A stretch of 64,000 nt of DNA, taken from positions 1,116,001-1,180,000 of the forward strand of contig CANJKZ010000013.1 in assembly GCA_947471745.1 (NCBI GenBank). The letters are read 5' to 3'. Below the pieces are notes generated by a model. It ran no database searches. It was not told the DNA's origin and saw only the letters and a program-made list of their open reading frames with translations. This document shows, in pieces, positions 11,149 to 20,700 of the stretch; the stretch's first letter is position 1, and each line of letters begins with the position of its first letter. Source of the DNA: Closterium sp. Naga37s-1. Taxonomy: Eukaryota > Streptophyta > Zygnematophyceae > Desmidiales > Closteriaceae. The position numbers and the translations under genes are program-made.

Positions 11149-14100
11149 TTACAGGAGTCCCTTCACATACTCGGCAATAGCAATACACGCAGTAAGTCCT
11201 GGAGACTCTACGCCGAGAAGGTGGATGAGGCCTGACTTGCCATGTGTAGCTTGAGTCTGTTGGCATAATTGACATGGGTACAAGGCGAATGACATGGACA
11301 AGGAGAGTAAGATAATTGATGGTGTTGGGAAAGAACAATTGAGGAGGAGGATGAGGCTTGGCATGGGTCTGTTCTGTTGGCACACTCGCAATGGGAGGGC
11401 ACGGTGCCTCTAGAATCGACCATCAGAAGTCAATCTCAGTCACACAAGGCACAAGGCACGCCATCCACCTCACCACCCATCTCACCTGAATCAAGAAGTC
11501 ACCAGCGGGTTCCCCCGGGGCGGTGAGTTTGGGGCGAATGCCCGCATAGTCGGCATGCAGAGAGCGGGCTCCAATGATGCCCATCTTTCTTACCACCCTC
11601 TCTTACCGCCCATCTCACCTGAATGAGGAAATCGGCTGCAGGTTCCCCCCGGGCGGTGAGTTTGGGTCGGATGCCAGCATAGTCGGCATGCAGAGAGCCG
11701 GCCTGCAGTGATGGGCAGTACTTGCGGATCGCCGAGTAGAATGATTCGGCCCTTGCAGGGTCCACTGAATAGTCGTAGCTGGCATGGGAAGGAGTTGAGG
11801 GGGGTTGGGGGGAGTGGTGAGTGGTGAGGAGGAATGCAGAGAGCCGGCCTGCAGTGAGGGGAAGTACTTGCGGATCGCCGAGTAGAATGATTCAGCCCTT
11901 GCAGGGTCCACTGAATAGTCGTAGCTGGCATGGGAAGGAGTTGAGGGGGGTTGGGGGGAGTGGTGAGTGGTGAGGAGGAATGCAGAGAGCCGGCCTGCAG
12001 TGAGGGGAAGTACTTGCGGATCGCCGAGTAGAATGATTCAGCCCTTGCAGGGTCCACTGAGTAGTCGTAGCTGGCATGGGGAGGAGTGGGGAGGAGTTGA
12101 GGGGAGTGGGAAGGAGTTGGGTGGAGAGGGGAAGAGTGGTGAGAAGTGGGAAGGAATGTTGAACCTGCTTCAGCTACTACATCAGGATCAGGAGCCTAGA
12201 ACTAGAACCACACCTGATGGGCATGCCGTGAGGAGCAGAGAGCGGCACCGAGTGCAACCACTGCACGTCGGGGCCGAACCGCACTCGACCGGCGAGGTCC
12301 ACCGTGGCATGCACGCCCAGGCACCCCTCTCAAAAGTCCGAACCGACTCATAATCAGCTCATTACTTGCTGTTTACAATACAAGTCGACTCAAGATTTGA
12401 GTGCCTTGTGCTACAGCTGTCTGTACCTGATGGGCATGCCGTGAGGGGCAGAGAGCGGCACCGCATGCAACCACTGCACATCGGGACCGAACCGCACTCG
12501 ACCGGCCAGGTCCACGGTGGCATGCACGCCCAGCCCCCCCGGCTCCGGCAGCGGATACACAAGGCGGGAGAAGGGCGGTGCTCCCGCATGGGCAAAGTAA
12601 TGCCCGCGAGCGAGGTAGAGGGGAGGGAGGTGGTGGGCAGGTAGTGATGCAGTGCCATTGGGGGGGCTGCAAGCCGTCTTAGATGGGTTCAGGGGAGGCA
12701 GTTGGGGTTCAACGTGGGCCTCTCTTTTGAGACGGGTGCGGTGTGCGAGGGGAACGGCTTCCAGCCCAGCTGCGTTCACTAGGTAGCGCGAGGAGAGCAA
12801 CATGCTTGCGGTGCTGGTGGTGCTGCTGGTGCTGGTTGTGGTGGTGGTGCTGCTGGTGGTAGGGGAGGAGGTTCGGATGGTGGTGAGGAGTGGGAAGCGG
12901 TCGGCTGGGTTGGCCTGAATGCCAACTGCTGCTGTGTTGAAGGCAAAAACGGCTCCTGCTGCTTCTGCCTCTGCCTGCTCTGTTGGTGGCGCAAAAATTG
13001 CATCAGAGAAAAAAGTGGAGAGACGGAGGGGAGAACTTCTGAGTCAGTGAGGGCAGAAACGGCACCCGCTGCTTCTGCCTCTGCCCGCCCCGTTGGTGCC
13101 GTGCCGCAGAGAAGGTAAGAATGGAGAGGCCGAGAGGAAGAGAGGAAGGCGAGAGGGAGAGAGGAATAAGTAAGACAAGTGAGGCAGCACAGGCGAGCTG
13201 GGAAAGACAAGTGAGGGATGCAAGACAGGTGGGGAGGACAATGCATGAGGGGTTTGAGATGTTTCCTAGTTTGGCAGCTGTTTTGGGTCCCTCAACTGTC
13301 GGTTCGTCACCTGTGGCGTGAGACAGCACGACAAGCCACAGGTGCTGTCACAAGCCACAGGTGCTGTCACAAGCCACAGGTGCTGTCACAAGCCACAGGT
13401 GCTGTCACAAGCCACAGGTGCTGTCACAAGCCACAGGTGCTGTCACAAGCCACAGGTGCTGTCACAAGCCACAGGTGCTGTCACAAGCCACAGGTGCTGT
13501 CACAAGCCACAGGTGCTGTCACAAGCCACAGGTGCTGTCACAAGCCACAAGCCACAAGCCACAAGCCACAAGCCACAAGTCACCTGTGGCGTGAGACGAG
13601 ACAGCATCACCCTGTAATTTTTTTAGGCGCCTCATGACTTGTGGAGTGAGTCAGAATCACTCTCTTATGTGCGTCACAAGTCGTCTCATCACCTGGAGGG
13701 CGAGCATGAGAGCATGTGAGTCCACGATGCCTGTGTGTGGCGACAGCAGCGCAGCATGGCACTCCACCCAGGGCTCCATCCGCCTTGCCTCCTCACGACC
13801 CAACAGTTGAAGCCCCTCCACCCCGTTGCCCTGCGCGTGGGTCTGGTGGCATGGCGATAGAGAGGCAAGCAATGGTATGCAATGGGACCTTTCAACTGAA
13901 AGGATGCACCCCGTACTGAGTTGAGATTAACAAGTCTCCTCCTGGCCCACTATCCGCAGCCCCTCCACCCCGTTGCCCTGCGCGTGGGTCTGGTGGCACG
14001 GCCACATGAAGGTGAGCAAGGAGCATCAGAGAAAGAGGTGGGATCATATAAAAAGCAAAGTATGGGTAAGGGGCATTGAAGGGTTGAGAACAGGAAAGAG

Positions 14101-16167
14101 AGGGTGAACAGTGCAGCATGACAGCACGGGGACATGACAGCACTGCAGAGCAGCTGTACTCGCCTTAAGCTGCTCCAGTTGCGGCACTTGGTCTGCTGAC
14201 GTGGCAACCACCAGCTTGCCGACCCTGCGGTGCAGCACTCCCCTGTCCTCACAGAACGCGTACAGCTGCCGCCGCCCCTCCACACACAGCCGCGCCTGCC
14301 ACGTCAGCAGAGGATGGAAAGGGTGGTGGAAGCATGATCCACGTGGGCAAGGGGTGCTGAGTTGGAGGGAGGAAAGGTGAGTTGGAGGGAGGAAAGGTGA
14401 GTTGGAGGGAGGAAAGGTGAGTTGGAGGGAGGAAAGGTGAGTTGGAGGGAGGAAAGGTGAGTTGGAGGGAGGAAAGGTGAGTTGGAGGGAGGAAAGGTGA
14501 GTTGGAGGGAGGAAAGGTGAGTTGGAGGGAGGAAAGGTGAGTTGGAGGGAGGAAAGGTGAGTTGGAGGGAGGAAAGGTGAGTTGGAGGGAGGAAAGGTGA
14601 GTTGGAGGGAGGAAAGGTGAGTTGGAGGGAGGAAAGGTGAGTTGGAGGGAGGAAAGGTGAGTTGGAGGGAGGAAAGGTGAGTTGGAGGGAGGAAAGGTGA
14701 GTTGGAGGGAGGAAAGGGGCACCAGGTGTGGGGGTGTGTGAGGAGGGTATGGGTTAAGGGGGTGTGGGGAAGTGAGAGGAAGGGGGAGGAAGGCATACGC
14801 GTGCGAGGAGTAAAGAGGCCTATACGTTGATCGAGTAGCAAACACCATGAGCGAGAGTAAAGAGGGGCGCACCTTGCAGGACAGTGCTTGTACCTGCATC
14901 CTTCCACATACCTTGAGCGACCCATGAGGGTAGTACAGCCCTGCGTGAATCGCTTCGCTGTTGCGCGAGCTGATGCCGCCCCGCACACCTCACCCCGCCG
15001 TATGTGTGTGGACTATGAGTCTATTCGTCGTGCACGCTAATACGAGAGGCGCACCTTGAGCGACCCATGAGGGTAGTACAGCCCTGCGTGAATCACTTCG
15101 CTGTTGCGCGAGCTGATACCGCCCCCCACCCCTCCCCCCGCCTCCACCACCACCACCTCCCGCCCCGCCCCTGCCAGCGCGCGCGCCACCGCCAGCCCCA
15201 CCACGCCCGCGCCCACCACCACACACTCCGCCTGCTCCCTCTCACACGCTGCGAAATCTGCTACCATACCTGGCCTGAAACTGCCAGTCTCCGCTCCCCC
15301 GCCTCTTTCCTTTTCCAGCCCCACCACCCCCGCGCCCACCACCACACACTCCGCCTGCTCCCTCTCCTGCGCCTCGAAATCCACGGGCATTGCAGAACGG
15401 GTAAGGGGCTCGACTTTCTCCCCTTCCCGCCCCACCACCCCCGCGCCCACCACCACACACGCTGCCTGCTCCCTCTCACACGCTTCAAAATCCGCCACCA
15501 GAGCAGGACCTGCAATGGGCTCCCCAGGGTTCGTCCCCCCTCCTCTCCGCTCTTCCAGCCCCCCCGCTCCCCCGCTCGCCTCCGCCCAGTCCCCCTTCCC
15601 CCTCTCCCCGGCTTGGCAATCCGCGGACATTTCAACAGCAGCAGGAGATTGCAACCCCGCGCCCGCTGGCGCCCCAACCCCATTCTCCGCTTCCGCTCTC
15701 CCCCGCGCGTCCGAACTCGCGACCCCGCCTTCCGCTGACCCGCGGGAATCCACGCGCGCGCTCGTTTCGCGGTGCTGCCCCCCGCTCGTTCCCCTTGCAT
15801 CCCCTGCATTCCCCGCATCCCCCGCAACTGCTGAGCGCACGGTTACCCACCGGAAATCGTAAAGCGCGCGGCATGCAGCACGGAAGGGCAAGGGGAACGG
15901 CACGTGTTGCGCGTAATGCGGGTGAGTCGCGTAAGGGCTTCGATGTGGCGGGGAGGGCGGCGGCGGGGCGCTTTCGGAGGAACGCGCGCGGGAAAGGGAA
16001 TGCACGTGGAGACCGGAGCAAGGGCGGGTCAGAGGAGAAGGCGGAGCTGGCGAGGCGGGGAGAGCGGGAGCGGAAGCGGAGGGGGAAGGCAGCAAGCTGA
16101 CGAAGATCCGACGGTGACGGAAAATATTTTTATGGTCATAACGGGGAAACGCGTGGGCGAATGACAT
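11149..16167 (-). CDS. L2HGDH: L-2-hydroxyglutarate dehydrogenase, FAD-dependent
   Basis: Oxidises L-2-hydroxyglutarate to 2-oxoglutarate with FAD in mitochondria (family knowledge). Proposed exons: 16167-15055, 14295-14164, 13842-13693, 12974-12427, 11778-11619, 11256-11149; all phases join. Landmarks: dinucleotide-binding motif [19 protein letters not shown], then [90 protein letters not shown] and the end [21 protein letters not shown]. Intron 2 appears to be GC-AG (AAG then GCGAGT). Exon 1 is unusually long; it contains three in-frame copies of the VVVGAGVVG region and may hide an intron. About 39 residues separate VNAAG from the YLARG block, longer than usual. Total as drawn is 736 residues against roughly 480 typical. 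Confidence 0.85.
11349..11383 (-). repeat. Shadow copy of L2HGDH last exon start
   Basis: Reverse strand reads GTGCCAACAG then a degenerate copy of the first 25 bp of the last exon (real junction 11257/11256). Confidence 0.65.
11484..11575 (-). repeat. Shadow copy of L2HGDH exon 5 end with donor
   Basis: Repeats [15 protein letters not shown] through DFLIQ and the GTGAGATGGG donor, with a few substitutions, downstream of the real exon end at 11619. There is no AG at its left end, so it reads as intron. Confidence 0.8.
11779..12070 (-). repeat. Two 146-bp shadow units with acceptors at L2HGDH exon 5
   Basis: CCATGCCAG then CTACGACTA.TCAGTGGACC occurs at 12070, 11924 and 11778, exactly 146 bp apart. 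The two upstream units are almost identical to each other and each carry about 90 bp of exon plus about 56 bp of pyrimidine-rich intron. 146 is not a multiple of three, so use of an upstream acceptor would break the frame. Confidence 0.88.
12211..12318 (-). repeat. Shadow copy of L2HGDH exon 4 end with donor
   Basis: About 100 bp matching the exon 4 end (coding for [20 protein letters not shown] onward) with about ten substitutions and a GTGTGGTT donor instead of GTACAGAC. Confidence 0.85.
13051..13098 (-). repeat. Shadow copy of L2HGDH exon 4 start
   Basis: Repeats GCAGAGGCAGAAGCAGC and flanks (real start 12974). The AG of the acceptor is missing in this copy. Confidence 0.75.
13334..13567. 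repeat. 19-bp tandem array in L2HGDH intron 3
   Basis: About eleven essentially perfect copies of CAAGCCACAGGTGCTGTCA followed by several short CACAAGC units. Confidence 0.95.
13937..13999 (-). repeat. Shadow copy of L2HGDH exon 3 start with acceptor
   Basis: Reverse strand: CCACCAG then ACCCACGCGCAGGGCAACGG as in the real exon at 13842, followed by a diverged continuation. Acceptor intact. Confidence 0.85.
14357..14717. repeat. 20-bp perfect tandem array in L2HGDH intron 1
   Basis: Eighteen consecutive copies of GAGTTGGAGGGAGGAAAGGT without visible change. In the transcript strand it is a pyrimidine array. Confidence 0.97.
14909..14980 (-). repeat. Shadow copy of L2HGDH exon 1 end with donor
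   Basis: Repeats the sequence for [20 protein letters not shown]; the donor here is GTATGTGG, closer to consensus than GTGCGCCT at the copy I treat as real (15055). Confidence 0.82.
15232..15503 (-). repeat. In-frame triplication around the L2HGDH FAD-binding motif
   Basis: Three copies of the segment coding [19 protein letters not shown], at about 15466-15503, 15355-15391 and 15232-15268, spaced 111 and 123 bp, both multiples of three, with no stop between. Copies 1 and 3 are preceded by a CAG/GT context resembling an acceptor. Either the protein carries two extra partial motifs or the first two are shadow exons. Confidence 0.85.
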
Positions 16168-16825
16168 TGTGGGCAACAGTTGCTAACTTTGTCGTCAGTC
16201 GCAAGTGCGAGGCGAGTGACGCGTGCGACTGAATTCGTCGCATGCGACGGCAGTGTGACGTCTACGATTCGCGAGCCATTGTGTAGCGCTCGGGAGGATG
16301 GTGCCCTCTCGCTGGGGTGTTGCTCCTTCGCGAGAGCTATGGAGGTAACCCGATCTAAAACTTCGTTCGGATGAACCGCTTGTTACGAAACGTTTTCTAC
16401 ATAAGCTGTAAACAATCTCAAAAGCACCAGAAGCAATACTCCGATAAAAAGGCATCGTTTCAAAGAGAACAGGTTTTTGCTAGCTAGCAAAAGAGCACCA
16501 CATGTCAAAACTGCTAAACCCTTCGATCTCCTCTTCCCCTTACTACAGCACTCCCCAACCAATCCCCAATACGGCATTGGCCAACACCCTCCCAGGCATC
16601 ACAACGAATTTGGTTCCGATGTCGTTATTCTATTTACAACAGATTATGTCCAAAAAACGAATAAGGAAAGAAAGTGCGACCTCGCATGACCAGAACCTTC
16701 TCTTTTATGAGGCAATGAATCTGTCTTGTGCAGCACAAGTGGTCCACCCCTGCTGTCGTTGACCCCTGTCATGCATGCCGCTACCAGATGCTGCTACAGC
16801 CGGTGCTGCTACAGCAGTTTTAGTG
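16168..16825. other. Spacer between L2HGDH (5' end) and PEX14 (3' end)
   Basis: Same-strand neighbours. It should contain the L2HGDH promoter. No further gene seen. Confidence 0.6.
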
Positions 16826-17682
16826 CTACACCTCTGGTGCTGCACTCACTCCCTCTGATGCTGCTCCGGCACTCCCCATCTCTGCCACCTCACCGTTGCC
16901 ATTGTTGGATTGCAGCCCTCCCAGCACCAGAGCAGGCCCAGAGGGAACATCAATCACTGATGCTGATGCTGCAGGAACATCAATGACAGTCGGTGCAGCA
17001 GCAGGTGCTGCTGGGGCAGCCGAAGGCACACCGAGAGCAGGCGGCAGAGGGAGAGGAACAGCAGCAGGAGCAACATCAGGAGCAGCAGACGTTGGTACCG
17101 ATGCACCAAACCCTGCAAGACCACCAGCAGCATCTGCCACACCAGCGGTAACATCAGGTAGGGTCCCCGCCGCCGCCGCTGCCGCCGCAGCAGGGTTACC
17201 CGGAGGACCAGCAGCCGGGTCAGCAGCGGCAGGGGCGTCAGCAGCGGGGCCGCCCCAGTAGTTAGGGGCTCTGGCAGCGGGCCACTGGCGGATGGCTGTG
17301 GCTGCTTCTGGCAGCACTGGCTTCAGCAGGGCTGGCGGCCTCCACCCCCCTCCACCTGATGCGCCCCCTGATGGTCCACCTGATGGGACACCTGAGACTC
17401 CTGGTGGCCCCCCTGCTGTCTCCACCGCTGCACCCCCTGATGCTTCTCCCCTGGGAGAATCGGAGAACATTCCAGAAGCAGCGGCTGCGGCTGCTGAGTC
17501 AGCAGCAGCAGCTGATGATGACGTGGCAGGCGGGCGGCGGGACCAGGGAGCATCATCCACAGAGCCGTTACCGGCACCACCACTCACACCAGCATAGCCC
17601 ATCCCTCCGTTATAATCACCCCCGTTAGTAGCACCATACGCTGAGCCCATGGCGCCCTGGTTGTAAGCAGACGGTTGCCCAA

Positions 17683-17715
<33 letters not shown>

Positions 17716-20700
17716 ATGGCTGCTGTTGCTGCTGCTGCTGCTGCTGGTGAGGCTGGTTGGTTTGGTAAGGCTGCTTGGCTTGGTACGGCTGGTTAGTCGT
17801 GTACGGGGCACTGGTTTGGTACGGCTGGCTGGCTGTGTAAGGCTGGTTCGGTCCGTACGGGTATGGCTGGTTGGGTGGGTAGGGCGGGTTAGCAGAGCTC
17901 ATGCCAGCAGACAGTGGCCTGCTTGCTTGACCCCCCACTGGGAACCCCCCTCCTCCTGCTCCTGCTGCTGCTCCTGCTGCCGCTCCTGCTGCCGCTCCTG
18001 CTGCTCCTCTTGCTGGTACTGCTGCTGTTGGTGCGGTGCTGCCAGGTCCCTGCTGTGCTGCTCCAGACTCCCAGGGCTACTTCAGGGGATGAAAGGCGAA
18101 GGAGACCGGGGGAACAAGGGAAAACAGGGGGAGAAGGGGGCCGGATGGGAGAAAAGAATGGGAAACGGGAAGGTGGGAGTGGGCTAAGTTGAGCGGCATC
18201 AACAAGGGTAAACCGCGGGGAGGGTATGATGGGGCAGGAGGAGGCGTGGCGTGGCACGCAAAAGAGGAAAGGAACTGAGAGAGGGCAAGTGATAAAAGTG
18301 ATGTTTTGAGACATCTGAAAACATCACTTTTATCACGTGGCATGGCATGCAAAAGAGGCAAGGGACTGAGAGAGGGCAAGGGACTGAGAGAGGGCAAGGG
18401 ACTGAGAGAGGGCAAGGGACTGAGAGAGGGCAAGGGACTGAGAGAGGGCAAGGGACTGAGAGAGGCAAGGGGCTGAGAGAGGGCAAGGGACTGAGAGAGG
18501 GCAAGGGACTGAGAGAGGGCAAGGGACTGAGAGAGGGCAAGGGGCTGGCTGGATTCCCCAGGGGCGTGGGGGAATAAGGATAAGGTTAGGAGGCGTGTCC
18601 GGGCAGGCAGCCAGGCAGCATACCTTGAGGGGGCGTGCTAGGCGGGAGTCTGTAGGGGGCTGCTCGGGATTGGGGGGCTTGTCGTTGATGTCCTGGGGGA
18701 TGGGAATACGGATGGGGATGGGGATGATCCTGTAGTCGACTAAAAAAACGTCTCATCTCACGCGGTTTGTATGTGGGGCTTGTCGTTGATGTCCTGCGGG
18801 ATGGGGATAAGGATGGGGATGTGGGATGGGGATGGGGATGCGGGCGGGGCGGGGGAAGGGGCACAATGGCAGGCAGTTGCTGATGTGTATTCTGAGGCAC
18901 TGCAAAATACACATCGATGCTAGGGATTGGGGGCCTTGTCGTTGATGTCCTGAGGGATGGGAATAAGGATGGGGATGATTTTTTAGTCGACTCAAAAATC
19001 GTCTCATCTCACACGGTTTGTATGTGGGGCATGTGGGGCATGTGGGGCATGTGGGGCATGTGGTTGATGCACCGAGGGACAGGAAAAAGGATGGGGATGA
19101 GCATGAGGATTGGGATGGGGATGGGGATGGGGATGGGGATGTACGGGCAGTGGCTTCAAGTGGCTGAATGAAGTACTGCTGAGGCATTAGGGCACTGCAG
19201 GCATGGGCAGAATGGGTGAGTGAGTGAGTGAGACAGATATGTGGCGTGAGTGAGAGGTTAGGGCAAACATGCCAATACAGTCGTGCTCATACCCTTGTCG
19301 AAAGATGAACAGATCACAGCATACAGCAACAGGGAAAAAGGTGATAGAAATGGCCTGAGCAGCAACGCGTGGCGCAAATGCTCTGAAAACGAGTTGAGAG
19401 AAGAAAGAAGGTACTAGACAAGGTACCTTGATTCCCGGAGGCGTCTCTCCCCGCTTCACCATCTCCATCACCTGCTCATTTAACTCCCCCCCCCGCCCCC
19501 AGTAGCACATGGATCATCAGTACCAGCATACAGAGGATGACACATAAGGGTGAACGAGGGAATGGAGGGTTGCAGAGAGTGCTCCGATCAGACAAAGAAA
19601 GACAACCTGACGAGGCTAGGAGAAACGGCAGTAAGGTCGTGACGGAGGAGATTCCTGGTATAGGCCCTATAGGGTATACCGAGGCACCCTGGTTGAGGGA
19701 GAGCGATCCTCACCTCGTAAAAGGACTTGGGATGGGGAGGGCCGTCGGATGCGGCTGCACTAGCAGATCCGACACCAGGCGCGCCAGGAGTCGCAGTGCT
19801 ACTGCCACCGGCGCCCAGAGCAGCAGAGGATGAAGAGGGCGCGGGGGCACTAGACGGGCGCCACGGCTGGGCGGAATATGGCTGGGGGGAGTAGGATTGA
19901 GCCGAGTAGGGCTGGGAGTAGGGTGCGTCGCTGCGCTGCTGCTGCTGGGTGGGCTGGCGAGATGCCAGGGCTGTGAATGGATGAAGGGAAGCGGGTGGGT
20001 ATAGGGAAGATGGAAAGACGGATTGATGAGAGAGAAACATGATCTGGAGAGTGAGAACAACAGCGGGAGAAACATAGACTGAGAGGAGAGGTGGGGGAGG
20101 GGGGGAAGGAAATGGAAGAGACGGGGCATGAGGGGGCCCAGCGGGACAGGGAGGGAGGGAGGGGTATTGCAAGCGGTACATTATGAGCTTCTTCTGGAAA
20201 AAACCCCCGTCTCCACTTGTGTGAGCGGGTGCCAGATGGACTCACCAGAGCGCATGTCTGAGCCCGCAGCAGCAATGCCAGCCGCTGCTGCTCCCACAGC
20301 ACCGGCACCGGAAGCACCAGCAGAGCCAGCAGCATTGGCGGCCTTGAGCTGCTGCACCTCTGCAGTCATGGCTTCTAGGGCTCGCAACAGTGCCGCCTGT
20401 GACTCATCCCTGCTGCCTCCCTCCCTCCTGCCTCGCCTCCTCCCTCCCCCCTCTCTCTCCTTCCCCTTCCCTTTCCTCCCTCCACCGCGCCTTCCCTTTC
20501 CCCTCCTCCCCTTCCCCCTCTCCTCCTCACTCTCTGAATCCCCTGTCTCGGACTCACTCTCTGACTCACTCCTGCTGCCAGAGCTACTGCTGCTGTCACC
20601 ACTCCCCTCCTCCTCTTCCGCCCCCTCCTTCTCCCGTTCCTCCTCCAGCTTGTCTGGGTCAGTAGCCTGCCCTCGTCGCCTGCTTGCTTTCTTCCCCTTG

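Noticed and set aside
13218..13637. Short-unit array at 13334-13567 looked CRISPR-like
   Set aside because: Units are directly tandem with no unique spacers, in a eukaryotic intron; it is a minisatellite.
14044..14988. 314-codon minus-strand frame with a repeated [12 protein letters not shown] peptide
   Set aside because: Most of it is the 20-bp intronic array; only the stretch 14295-14164 is real coding sequence.
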